Origin: JBBRNH01 sp038230415
Lineage (GTDB): Bacteria > Bacteroidota > Bacteroidia > Cytophagales > Spirosomataceae
NCBI GenBank assembly: GCA_038230415.1
Contig: JBBRNH010000003.1
Span: forward strand, 62,001 to 126,000
Reading direction: 5' to 3'
DNA length: 64,000 bases
Below the pieces are notes generated by a model that searched no databases, was not told where the DNA came from, and saw only the letters and a list, made by a program, of their open reading frames with translations. Shown piece after piece: positions 51,059 to 59,258 of the stretch (positions are counted from its first letter, which is position 1; each line of letters begins with the position of its first letter). A program made the translations under genes and the position numbers.

Positions 51059-52504
51059 TCAAGTCTTCCCTTTACACTTGGTGGCATAATCACTTTTGAC
51101 GATGCCCAGTTTATGCATCCGGGCATCGAGCGTGTTGGGTTCGATAGCCAGCAGTTGTGCGGTGCCGCCCTCCCCCCGAATTCGTCCGTTGGTCAGGCGC
51201 AGCGTCTCGATAATCGTACTGCGTTCCACGTCGCGGAGCGTCACGGCCTGGGCCGGATCGGGGCAAACGGCAGGTGTCTGCGGCACCAATTGTTGCAGAA
51301 TGGCAGTCAGCAGCGGGCTTTCGTTCAGGATGGCCCTGACCCGGTCAATCTCCTGACACAGTGTACTCATGCGCTGTTCCGAAAGTGCTTTTACCCGGTT
51401 CAGCTCGTCGAACGCCAGGTAGTTCTCCAGGCCCAGCGCAAGCTGCGGTTGGAGCCGGATAAGCCGGTCGAGATCCGTTTTGGTGAGGGAATATCCCGCC
51501 CGGCTACCGAAGAATAGCCACGCAGTTCCCTGGTGTCTGAGCGGCACGGGTAAATACAGCATTGACCGCAACCCGTAAACGTCCCGCACAGATTCACCAA
51601 ATTTATTTTCCCGCCAGTGCTGCTCATACCCGTCGCCGACCAAAACGGCTGGTTCCCGAAAAGCCGCCCGCCGGTCTGCCACTAAGCAGGCGCACGAATC
51701 TGGGTCTGCCTCCCAATCCTGTTGACAGAGTGGGCTGTTCTGGCACAACCAGCTTCGGTCGCCCTGAAGACTAATGTCGTAGGCCCGCCCTGACCCGCTT
51801 GCTGTCGCATCCGGCAGGATAATACCCAACACGTCGAACGGCTGACACTGGTGTAGCTCACGGGCCAGGGCCGTTGTCATAGTCGGCCAGTCTGTGCCGG
51901 TCAACAGCGCCTGTCCTACGGCTATGTGTATGGATTCTTCGCGCTCACGAGCCGCATTTTTTTCGTTTGCCAACACATTGGCAACGGCCCCGGTAAGTTG
52001 TTGAGCAAGGCCCTCAACCCATGGAAACAACACCTGATTAGCCTGATCGTCAGTCGTGTAGTAAATAGTCCAGATCCCTATCACACGCCCGGCCAAAACC
52101 AATTTTAAGACAATGGCCGCCCGGATACCTGTTTCCAGCACGAACGACACCCATTCACAATCGCCGAGCGCGACCAGATTAGCCTGTGGCACAACACGAA
52201 CCTGCGTGGCCGGGTCCCGGCAAAACGCCCGGTGGTGTTCAGAAATGGGAGTGAGCCGGTTGACTACTTGATTGTAATACCGGTGTTGTTGCCGGGACGG
52301 GTTTGACATCGGCAACAACGACCGTGAAAACAGATCGTTGTCAGAAAACACCATCAGGTCACTGTCTTCGTAGCCCAGCAGTGCGGTCAGTTCACCGGCC
52401 ATTAGCCCCAATAAATCGTCGCGGGTACGCACAATCACCAATGCCCTGCTTACCGCAAGCAGCAAACGGCTTGGGGTATTCAGGTCCGTCTTAACGTTAT
52501 CCAT
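51059..52504 (-). CDS. GAF-domain regulator with Fis-type HTH
   Basis: This 481-residue protein has two GAF-like regions (about 10-175 and 195-355) that could bind a small molecule, then a coiled linker and a C-terminal Fis-type HTH (about 430-475: LRDVERSTIIETLRLTNGRIRG, then LLAIEPNTLDARMHKLGI). It resembles the ends of sigma54 activators (FhlA/NorR type) but lacks the AAA+ ATPase domain, so it must act differently. It is divergent from the pirin gene; both promoters carry regulon boxes. Confidence 0.82.
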   Translation of the reverse strand: MDNVKTDLNTPSRLLLAVSRALVIVRTRDDLLGLMAGELTALLGYEDSDLMVFSDNDLFSRSLLPMSNPSRQQHRYYNQVVNRLTPISEHHRAFCRDPATQVRVVPQANLVALGDCEWVSFVLETGIRAAIVLKLVLAGRVIGIWTIYYTTDDQANQVLFPWVEGLAQQLTGAVANVLANEKNAAREREESIHIAVGQALLTGTDWPTMTTALARELHQCQPFDVLGIILPDATASGSGRAYDISLQGDRSWLCQNSPLCQQDWEADPDSCACLVADRRAAFREPAVLVGDGYEQHWRENKFGESVRDVYGLRSMLYLPVPLRHQGTAWLFFGSRAGYSLTKTDLDRLIRLQPQLALGLENYLAFDELNRVKALSEQRMSTLCQEIDRVRAILNESPLLTAILQQLVPQTPAVCPDPAQAVTLRDVERSTIIETLRLTNGRIRGEGGTAQLLAIEPNTLDARMHKLGIVKSDYATKCKGKT

Positions 52505-52538
52505 AGTTTCACGCGGGTTATGTCAGCATCAATCCACA

Positions 52539-52582
52539 CAAACGTCGCGGGCGGTGGCTGGACTAACCATGACACAGGTCAC
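52539..52582 (-). promoter_or_regulatory. Regulon promoter of GAF-HTH regulator gene
   Basis: Minus-strand -7 box GACGTTTG at 52539-52546; full box ATGA-N6-TCAC at 52569-52582 at 29.5 bp. A half box (ATGA at 52591-52594) lies 22 bp further. Confidence 0.75.
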
Positions 52583-52604
52583 TCAGGGATATGACTGTTG
52601 GCGG

Positions 52605-52670
52605 TTCGTGCTAATCATACGGACGTATGACCAGCGTCAGGGTTTGGCCGGATGCGCGCCCCTACTTTTG
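52605..52670 (+). promoter_or_regulatory. Regulon promoter of pirin gene
   Basis: Half box with TCAT at 52605-52618; full box ATGA-N6-TCAG at 52627-52640; -7 box TACTTTTG at 52663-52670. Spacing is 22 and 29.5 bp. Confidence 0.85.
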
Positions 52671-52709
52671 GCAGACTCGTTTTTACCATCGGCTTAAAAA
52701 GACAACACG

Positions 52710-53441
52710 ATGCTATACAAAACACACGCCCGACAGGAGGTGATTGACCAGGATAAATTTATAGTCGTCGTTCACCGGCCCGGTTCAGCCATTCCTGACT
52801 ATGGTGATCACGGATACGGGCCACTGGCGGTTATCGGCGAATCGTTCATGGCTCCCGATACGTGGATACAGTTGCATCCGCACACGAATGACGAAATTAT
52901 ATCCTGGGTTCCTGAGGGGATTATGCGCCACGATGACATAACCAACGGCGCACTCATTGCCGATAAAGAACACATCATGATTATGAATGCCGGCACCGAA
53001 TTTTGGCATGAGGAACGAACGCTGGCCGAAGACCCACCGCTGCGTATGCTGCAAATATTCGTGCGTCCGCACGAAACCAATCTCAGCCCACAGATACAAT
53101 ATGGCCTGATGCCACCGTGGGCGTATAATAAGTGGAGAAACGTATTTGGTTCTGAACAGTCGGGCAGTCCATTTTACGTACGGAATGATGTGGCAATGTA
53201 CGACCTCCGGGTAACGGCAAACGAAACGGTTGCCTTTCCTATGAAGCCGTCATACAGTCTCTATTTTATGGTGTACACCGGCTCGGTCAACGTGAACGGA
53301 CAGCCGTTTGCGTTACGAGAAACCGGTTTGTTCGTTGATGAGTCTTCCGCTGCACTTACCGCCGTTGAGGACTCACTCGTGGTTGCTTTTCTTATAAATC
53401 CCAAAGCCAAAATCACCAAAGCAGGCACCATCGGCAAATAA
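52710..53441 (+). CDS. Pirin-like bicupin
   Basis: This 243-residue pirin-family cupin has the N-terminal metal-site pattern IQLHPHTNDEIISWVPEG (two His and Glu), IMRHDD and TEFWHEERT. The C-terminal cupin (FPMKPSYSLYFMVYTGSVNVNG) is present but without obvious ligands, as usual. Pirins bind Fe or Zn; some are quercetinases or regulators. It starts 39 bp after its -7 box and begins a plus-strand run of five genes. Confidence 0.88.
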   Translation: MLYKTHARQEVIDQDKFIVVVHRPGSAIPDYGDHGYGPLAVIGESFMAPDTWIQLHPHTNDEIISWVPEGIMRHDDITNGALIADKEHIMIMNAGTEFWHEERTLAEDPPLRMLQIFVRPHETNLSPQIQYGLMPPWAYNKWRNVFGSEQSGSPFYVRNDVAMYDLRVTANETVAFPMKPSYSLYFMVYTGSVNVNGQPFALRETGLFVDESSAALTAVEDSLVVAFLINPKAKITKAGTIGK

Positions 53442-53589
53442 AAAACCACCACTACCGTGACCAAACGAAAAGGCTCACGCAATGCGATGGAACCCGAACG
53501 CAAAACACCCCTCAGCACAGCCGCATACGTCATTCTAAACGGGTGTGTTTTCTGCAATCGAGATTTAAACAACGAAAAAACGACTGATA

Positions 53590-55152
53590 ATGAACGAATT
53601 ACTGACAGAATCTGACATGGATGTAATGCCGGTAACGTCCGGCGTTACCATCGCCAGCGGTAAGCTGCACGGGGCTGTTTCGGCGGTGCCGGGCGTACTG
53701 ACCTTCAAGGGAATCCCCTATGCTGCCCCGCCCGTTGGCCCGTTGCGCTGGCAACCGCCCCAGCCGGTGCAGGCGTGGCCTGACGTGCGCGAAGCCACCG
53801 TGTTTGGTGCGTCAGCCTGGGCTGCTCATTTGCCCGGACCACCAACAGCCACAATGCCGGACGAAGACTGCCTGACGCTTAACGTCTGGACAGCCGCCAC
53901 CACGTCGGCGGATAAATTACCCGTTATGGTCTGGATTCACGGCGGGGGCTTTGCCTTCGGCTCGTCGGCGGATCCGGTCAACGACGGGGCGCGGCTGGCC
54001 GCCAAAAAGGTGGTTATGGTCAGCGTTAATTACCGGCTGGGGGTGTTCGGTTTTCTGGCGCACGACGACCTCGACAGCGAAGGCAGTGTGTCGGGTAATT
54101 TCGGGATACAGGATCAACTGGCCGCCCTGAACTGGGTACGCGCCAATATTGCCCGGTTTGGGGGCGATCCGGGCAATGTCACGCTGTTTGGTCAATCTGC
54201 CGGGGCGCATTCGGTGGGCCTGCTCATGACCTCACCGCTTGCGAAGGGGCTGTTTCACCGCGCCATCGGCGAAAGTGGGGCGTTTTGGGACAGCGAACAC
54301 GGGTCGATCAGCACCGCAGCCGAGGCCCGGACGCGGGGCCATGCGCTGGCTACCCGGCTGGCTGACGGCTCGATCAGCAAACTACGGGCGATACCAGCGG
54401 AACAACTGCAGCGCGAAACGGAGTGGAATGTCAACCTTGACCCCGGCTCAACGGCATTCGCGCCCAGCATTGACCACTACGTGCTGCCCGGCGACCCCGC
54501 CGATAGCTTTGCCAACGGCCATCAGATGAATGTGCCGCTGCTGGCCGGTTGGAACGGGGATGAGGGATTGATCTACCTGTCACGGGCTTTGCCTCACACC
54601 AGTATCAATGCCTTTAAAGCCGCTGCCGTCGGTCAGTTTGGCGAACAGGGTAGTACCGAACTGCTGACGCTCTATGCCGTAAATTCGGATGCCGACACCA
54701 AAAACGCGGCCCAGACCCTCATCGGTGATCTGATCATCAGCGAGCAAACCTGGGAATGGCTGCAATTGCATCAGCGCACGGGGCAATCACCCGTTTACGG
54801 CTATCAGTTTAATTACCACTCCCCCTACTGCCCGGTGCCGGTTCATACCGGCGAGATGTCGTTTGTGTTTGGCACGCTGGGGCCGCAGATGCTGGCTCCG
54901 ACGGTTCGACCCGGCGAGCGCGACCGTGAACTGGCCGAACAAATGATGACGTATTGGGTCAATTTCGCCCGAACCGGCAATCCTAACGGTGCGGGGCTTC
55001 CCGGCTGGCCGACCTACGATGCCGATAAACCGGCTGTGATGCAGTTTGCGGATACAACGGGGGCAGCGGCAGAAATCGGCACGGAGCGGTTTCGTTTTTT
55101 ACGGACGTTTCGTACCGAAGGCCGGTTCCCCGAAAGCTGGCGAAGTCGTTGA
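53590..55152 (+). CDS. Carboxylesterase family (type B) hydrolase
   Basis: This 520-residue carboxylesterase has the family signature VMVWIHGGGFAFGSSAD (oxyanion hole), FGQSAGAHSVGLLM (nucleophile Ser), Glu in the WNGDEGLI-like region and His in YCPVPVHTGEM, giving the Ser-Glu-His triad. The N-terminus lacks a signal peptide, unlike many secreted relatives, so it is probably cytosolic. The spacer of 148 bp after the pirin gene shows no clear promoter. Confidence 0.92.
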   Translation: MNELLTESDMDVMPVTSGVTIASGKLHGAVSAVPGVLTFKGIPYAAPPVGPLRWQPPQPVQAWPDVREATVFGASAWAAHLPGPPTATMPDEDCLTLNVWTAATTSADKLPVMVWIHGGGFAFGSSADPVNDGARLAAKKVVMVSVNYRLGVFGFLAHDDLDSEGSVSGNFGIQDQLAALNWVRANIARFGGDPGNVTLFGQSAGAHSVGLLMTSPLAKGLFHRAIGESGAFWDSEHGSISTAAEARTRGHALATRLADGSISKLRAIPAEQLQRETEWNVNLDPGSTAFAPSIDHYVLPGDPADSFANGHQMNVPLLAGWNGDEGLIYLSRALPHTSINAFKAAAVGQFGEQGSTELLTLYAVNSDADTKNAAQTLIGDLIISEQTWEWLQLHQRTGQSPVYGYQFNYHSPYCPVPVHTGEMSFVFGTLGPQMLAPTVRPGERDRELAEQMMTYWVNFARTGNPNGAGLPGWPTYDADKPAVMQFADTTGAAAEIGTERFRFLRTFRTEGRFPESWRSR

Positions 55153-55222
55153 GCACTAAGTTGACTGGTCTGAGGTCAGGCCAAAAGAGCGGTAAGTGAC
55201 TGACAATCTTAAAAACAAGAGC

Positions 55223-55576
55223 ATGAACATACTCATTCAAGTAGAGGAACTTACGGTGTTCCTTGGCTGCATCTACCTGTTTTCCCGCCTTAATGTCAAC
55301 TGGTGGTGGTTTCCTGTCCTATTGTTAGTGCCTGACCTGAGCATGATTGGTTATCTTATCAATCCCGCCGTTGGAGCCATTTTATACAACATCGTCCACT
55401 TTAAAGGTACGGGCGTTGCCATCGGGCTTTTGGGTCTGGCGCAGGGAAATCGACGGCTTATGCTCGTCGGAATAATGCTGTTTGCCCACGCCAGCATGGA
55501 CAGAGCCATCGGAACCGGTCTGAAATATTTCGACGGATTTTGGCATACAAGCCTAAGCACTGACAAATTCTGGTAA
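55223..55576 (+). CDS. DUF4260 membrane protein
   Basis: The 117-residue protein has three to four membrane segments and the DUF4260 pattern: WWWFPVLLLVPDLSMIGYL, then AHASMDRAIGTGLKYFDGF near the C-terminus. The function of DUF4260 is not known. I chose the start at MNILIQVEELTVF. The next gene begins 4-28 bp downstream, so they are probably one operon. Confidence 0.85.
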   Translation: MNILIQVEELTVFLGCIYLFSRLNVNWWWFPVLLLVPDLSMIGYLINPAVGAILYNIVHFKGTGVAIGLLGLAQGNRRLMLVGIMLFAHASMDRAIGTGLKYFDGFWHTSLSTDKFW

Positions 55577-55604
55577 GTGAGTGAACGACTTATCGATTCT
55601 AAAA

Positions 55605-56582
55605 ATGCGACTACTCGTCCTGCTTGCCGTAGCGTTGGCGATCAATACCCTCGTCCCGCCAAACTCAGCTTCGGCGCAAACCGGTACGCCCGGTCATCCG
55701 CTGACCTGGATAACCCTGGGAACGCAGGGCGGACCAATCCCGAACGCCAAACGATCTCAGCCCGCCAATCTGCTCCTTGTGGGCGGTAAGCCCTGGCTCG
55801 TTGACTGTGGCGATGGTGCGCTGGAACGGCTCGCGGCTGCCGGGTACGAGCCGTCGCAGGTAAACACCGTGTTCATCAGCCACCTGCATCTGGATCATAT
55901 TGGCGGCTTGCAGGGCCTGATTGGGCTACGGTGGTTTAAGCCGGGTAAGCACTCGCTGCTGACAATCTATGGCCCGCCGGGAACGGATGCGGTAGTCGCC
56001 GGTATCCTGCAATCGTTGAAACCCTCCGTCCGGGTCGAACAGGGGGCGGGACAGGACGTGATTACCCCCGAAAAGCTGACCCGCGTGGTCATTGTCAACG
56101 ATGGCAGCAACTTGTCCGTGGACGGGGTTCGCGTTCGGGCGGTGCGAAACACCCACTTTGACACCTCGCCCGGCGATGCCGTCAATGACGGCAGCCAATC
56201 ACTGTCCTACCGCTTCGACTACAAAGGCTACGGCATTGGGTACACCGGCGATACCGGGCCGAGCGATGCCGTGACCCGGTTAGTGAAGGGCGTAAATCTC
56301 TTAGTGAGTGAGGTTATTGACCTTCAGGCCTGGATTGCCACGACCAACGCTTCGCCGATGTCGGCAGCGGAGAAGCAGGCCGTCATCGCGCACTTCAGAA
56401 CGCAGCACCTCACCCCACAGGAAGCGGGCAAGATAGCTACCGGGGCCGGTGTCGGGCGGCTGGTCTTCACCCATTTGAGTATCGTGGGTACGGTTGAAGC
56501 CACCGCGCCGAACCTGATTAAACAAGCCCACGAATCATTCAAAGGAGCCGTTTTGGTGGCGCACGATCTTGATAAATTCTGA
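55605..56582 (+). CDS. MBL-fold metallohydrolase, exported
   Basis: From MRLLVLLAVALAINTLV the protein (about 325 residues) has a signal peptide ending NSASAQ. A GTG start at 55581 is possible. The metallo-beta-lactamase fold motif FISHLHLDHIGG (HxHxDH) is followed by a later His in RNTHFDT, GYTGDTGPSD (Asp) and VFTHLS (His), which complete a two-metal site. It resembles arylsulfatase/RNase-Z-like secreted hydrolases. Substrate unknown. Confidence 0.88.
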   Translation: MRLLVLLAVALAINTLVPPNSASAQTGTPGHPLTWITLGTQGGPIPNAKRSQPANLLLVGGKPWLVDCGDGALERLAAAGYEPSQVNTVFISHLHLDHIGGLQGLIGLRWFKPGKHSLLTIYGPPGTDAVVAGILQSLKPSVRVEQGAGQDVITPEKLTRVVIVNDGSNLSVDGVRVRAVRNTHFDTSPGDAVNDGSQSLSYRFDYKGYGIGYTGDTGPSDAVTRLVKGVNLLVSEVIDLQAWIATTNASPMSAAEKQAVIAHFRTQHLTPQEAGKIATGAGVGRLVFTHLSIVGTVEATAPNLIKQAHESFKGAVLVAHDLDKF

Positions 56583-56652
56583 CCAGCCCGTGCAGGCCTG
56601 ATTACCAGTACCTGACCTCGTGGCGCACGGCTACGTTCTACTCTCAAAACTA

Positions 56653-57111
56653 ATGGACATCAACCCAAATGCGCCGGTAATCGCCCGCGCCGAAATCGTT
56701 ATTGCAAGCCCCGTTGGTACTGTCTGGAACCTGCTGATCAACGTTGCGGCCTGGCCCCGCTGGAACAAAGATATTACCAATGCCCGTTTCGGGTCGCCGG
56801 TAGCGGTCGGGTCGGTTTTCCACTGGGATACGGCTGGCTTGGCCGGTATTGACTCAACGATTGGCGAAGTGATTCCCCAATGGCGCATTGCCTGGTCTGG
56901 TCCTTCGCACGGGATTACGGGCGTACACGTCTGGCACTTTACACCCGTTTCGGAGGGGGTACTCATCCAGACGGAAGAATCGTGGGAGGGCGAACTGATC
57001 ACTCAGCAGGTAGGGGTTATGCAACAGGCACTGGACAACTCGCTCCGGTCGTGGCTGGAAAGTCTCAAGCGGGAAGCTGAATTACCCACTGCGCCCGAAA
57101 CAGCGGCCTGA
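56653..57111 (+). CDS. SRPBCC family protein
   Basis: This protein of about 152 residues starts at MDINPNAPVIARAEIVI. The START/Bet v1-like fold is shown by ASPVGTVWNLLINVAAWPRWNKDI (typical strand and helix), VFHWDTAGLAGIDSTI and a long C-terminal helix (ALDNSLRSWLESLKREAE). Such proteins bind hydrophobic ligands or act as polyketide-cyclase-like enzymes. It closes the plus-strand run after the MBL-fold gene. Confidence 0.82.
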   Translation: MDINPNAPVIARAEIVIASPVGTVWNLLINVAAWPRWNKDITNARFGSPVAVGSVFHWDTAGLAGIDSTIGEVIPQWRIAWSGPSHGITGVHVWHFTPVSEGVLIQTEESWEGELITQQVGVMQQALDNSLRSWLESLKREAELPTAPETAA

Positions 57112-57112
57112 A

Positions 57113-57190
57113 CACCCGCACGGCCTGACCGATGCCGATTACAGCACGCTCTTCACCACCGACAAACCCGTCATTTTCGTCTTTCACGAG
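57113..57190 (+). pseudogene. Phosphoketolase C-terminal fragment
   Basis: An open frame of 26 codons reads HPHGLTDADYSTLF, then TTDKPVIFVFHE, which matches the conserved late part of xylulose-5-phosphate/fructose-6-phosphate phosphoketolase. Nothing else of the gene remains. It abuts a DUF6544 remnant on the minus strand. Confidence 0.75.
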
Positions 57191-57262
57191 CCACCGACCG
57201 GCCAGGCTACAGTTGGCATAGCGAGGGCCGAAATAATCAGGAAATTGGTGTTGCGTTTGATG
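57191..57262 (-). pseudogene. DUF6544 5' end remnant
   Basis: Read on the minus strand it gives KRNTNFLIISALAMPTVAW, close to the start of the intact DUF6544 protein at 46876-47706. It is cut short and its DNA matches 47627-47706 closely. It overlaps the last codons of the 57237-57665 gene in another frame. Confidence 0.75.
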
Positions 57263-57665
57263 ATTGGCTTTTTGTGAAGGCCGACGGCGTACTGTTCTTC
57301 TCCAGTACTTCGATCTCGGTTTTTTCTTTTTTGATGTCCTGCCGCAAAAAGCTGAACAGACTCATGTAGCCATTAGCAACCCAGACCAACGAAAAACCCG
57401 CGATCAGATAGCCCCGCCAGTCAGGGAGGAGGAGTGTGTAATCGGTCAGGAAAAGAAAAAAAATGGTCACGTAATGGCTGAAACAATACTCGCAGGTGAA
57501 GAGGTAAAAAAACTTCCGCGCCACCAGCGTTTTGCTGTCCCGGCTCCGGTTGGCACAGTAGTCGTGCAGCTCCCGAAATACCTCTTCGTGCGTAACCGTC
57601 CAGGCTATGCAGGCAATGGGTATTGCCAGTAAAAAAAGCCAGGAAACTTGCAGAGACAGCGGCAT
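57237..57665 (-). CDS. Small membrane protein, C-terminus altered by remnant
   Basis: The protein of 142 residues has about three membrane segments (SWLFLLAIPIACIAWTV, YVTIFFLFLTDYTLLL, GYLIAGFSLVWVANGYM) and a CEYCFSH motif with two cysteines. I do not recognise the family. The last codons (SQSSNATPIS) are read from the DUF6544 remnant in a different frame, so the original C-terminus was probably replaced. The regulon promoter is at 57691-57756. Confidence 0.7.
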   Translation of the reverse strand: MPLSLQVSWLFLLAIPIACIAWTVTHEEVFRELHDYCANRSRDSKTLVARKFFYLFTCEYCFSHYVTIFFLFLTDYTLLLPDWRGYLIAGFSLVWVANGYMSLFSFLRQDIKKEKTEIEVLEKNSTPSAFTKSQSSNATPIS

Positions 57666-57690
57666 CGGCAGCGCGTTCGAAATAACCTGA

Positions 57691-57756
57691 CAAACCTACG
57701 GCCCCGTTTATGACTACGCCCTAACGCTGGTCAGTCGCTGGCCTGATATAAATCAT
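57691..57756 (-). promoter_or_regulatory. Regulon promoter, minus strand, of 57237-57665
   Basis: Minus-strand -7 box TAGGTTTG at 57691-57698; boxes CTAA-N6-TCAG at 57721-57734 and CTGA-N6-TCAT at 57743-57756. Spacing is 29.5 and 22 bp. The second box is shared with the divergent promoter. Confidence 0.85.
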
Positions 57757-57808
57757 ACCATCAACTGACCAGCGTTAGGGTTTGGCCGGGCCGATGCCGT
57801 CACCTTTG
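57743..57808 (+). promoter_or_regulatory. Regulon promoter, plus strand, of GerW-like copy 2
   Basis: Shared box CTGA-N6-TCAT at 57743-57756; box CTGA-N6-TTAG at 57765-57778; -7 box CACCTTTG at 57801-57808. Spacing is 22 and 29.5 bp. Confidence 0.85.
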
Positions 57809-57839
57809 CCGGATACAAAACCAATAAACAAATCAGGTT

Positions 57840-58289
57840 ATGACAGCAACAATGGATCAACAAAAAGAGACAGTGCCGCAAACCATGCCCAAGCTGCCCC
57901 AGACGGTAGCGACGGATGCGGCTTCGGTAAACCTGGCCTACGGTGCGCCGATTACCACCAATGGCCGGACGGTGGTTCCGGTGGCGATGGTACGGATGGG
58001 TTTTCGCGGTGGTTTCCGGGGCCGCCGGGGGATGCCGATGTCCCCGCCAACAAACGGACAACACGCTGACGGGCAGGCCGAAAATCAGCCCATTGTGGGG
58101 GGTGGCCTGATGAGCCGATTGATGGTACGGCCCATCGGCTTCATTGATATCGGCAATCACAGCAGCCGGTTTGTGACCATTGCGCCGGGTCGGTTTGTGG
58201 CCCTCGGCTTTGGGCTGGCAATGCTTGTGAGCGGGCTGATGGGCGGACTGATGCGGAGCCGCTACCGGGCCATACACCAACGAGGGTAG
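57840..58289 (+). CDS. GerW (YtfJ) family-like protein, copy 2
   Basis: This 149-residue protein has the central part VNLAYGAPITTNGRTVVPVAMV, which parallels the GerW-like copy at 43105. A Gly/Arg-rich insert and LMVRPIGFIDIGNHSSRFV follow, then a membrane helix (FVALGFGLAMLVSGLMGGLM). An alternative start lies at 57852. It is followed after 47 bp by the intact cbpA-like gene and probably shares its transcript. Confidence 0.72.
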   Translation: MTATMDQQKETVPQTMPKLPQTVATDAASVNLAYGAPITTNGRTVVPVAMVRMGFRGGFRGRRGMPMSPPTNGQHADGQAENQPIVGGGLMSRLMVRPIGFIDIGNHSSRFVTIAPGRFVALGFGLAMLVSGLMGGLMRSRYRAIHQRG

Positions 58290-58336
58290 TTAAATTTTTC
58301 ATTATAACTAACTGATAACCAAAGTAATAACCAGGT

Positions 58337-59245
58337 ATGGACTTTGTTGATTACTACAGTACGCTCGGCGTGACAAAAGATGCGTCGGCGGATTCCATCA
58401 AAAAAGCATACCGCAAACTGGCCCGTAAATACCACCCCGACGTGAACCCGAACGACGCGGGAGCCGGTAAAAAATTTCAGCAACTCAACGAAGCCAACGA
58501 GGTTCTGAGCGACCCGGAGAAACGAAAAAAGTACGACCAGTACGGCAAAGACTGGCAACACGGAGAGGAGATGGCCCAGGCCCGGCAACAACGCCAACAG
58601 GCCGGGGCTAATTCTAATACCGGCGGAACCCGGTTTTCGGCAGACATGAACGGCATGGACGGGGCGGAGTTCTCGGACTTCTTCTCGTCCATGTTCGGTC
58701 AGCAGCCGGGCGGGCGCGGCAGTGGGCGGCAGACCCGGTTTCGGGGCCAGGACTACCAGGCCGAACTCCACCAGAGCCTGACCGAGATTTACACAACACA
58801 TTCGCAATCAATGACCATTGATGACCGCACCATCGGCATCACGGTGGTGGCCGGGGTAGAGCAGGGCCAAAAAATAAAGCTGACCGGCTACGGCGCACCC
58901 GGCGAGAACGGCGGGCCAAACGGTGATTTATTTATCACGTTCATCATTGACGAAGACCCCCGCTACCGGCGCAAACGGAATGATCTATACGTCACCGAAA
59001 CCATTGGTCTTTACACAGCGGTGCTGGGCGGAGAAGCCGTCATCGAAACACTGGCCGGTAAGGTGAAAATCACGGTTGCCCCCGGCACTCAAAACGGGGC
59101 TTCGGTGCGGCTAAAGGGTAAGGGTTTTCCGGTTTATAAGCAGGAAAATACCTTCGGCGACCTCTACGTGCAGTGGCAGGTGACGATACCGACCAACCTG
59201 ACCGATGTCCAGAAAGACCTCTTTACTCAATTAGCCGCCCTATAA
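58337..59245 (+). CDS. cbpA: CbpA-like DnaJ co-chaperone
   Basis: This 302-residue type II J-protein has a J domain at 1-70 (YHPDVNPND with HPD), a Gly-rich linker to about 135 and two C-terminal beta domains for client binding (LHQSLTEIYTTHSQSMTIDD, RLKGKGFPVYKQENTFGDL). It lacks the zinc finger of DnaJ, as CbpA does. The HPD motif fits Hsp70 partnership. A truncated near-copy lies at 47955. The cbpM-like gene follows 13 bp later, as in other cbpAM operons. Confidence 0.92.
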   Translation: MDFVDYYSTLGVTKDASADSIKKAYRKLARKYHPDVNPNDAGAGKKFQQLNEANEVLSDPEKRKKYDQYGKDWQHGEEMAQARQQRQQAGANSNTGGTRFSADMNGMDGAEFSDFFSSMFGQQPGGRGSGRQTRFRGQDYQAELHQSLTEIYTTHSQSMTIDDRTIGITVVAGVEQGQKIKLTGYGAPGENGGPNGDLFITFIIDEDPRYRRKRNDLYVTETIGLYTAVLGGEAVIETLAGKVKITVAPGTQNGASVRLKGKGFPVYKQENTFGDLYVQWQVTIPTNLTDVQKDLFTQLAAL

Positions 59246-59258
59246 TCCCGACTGCTGT

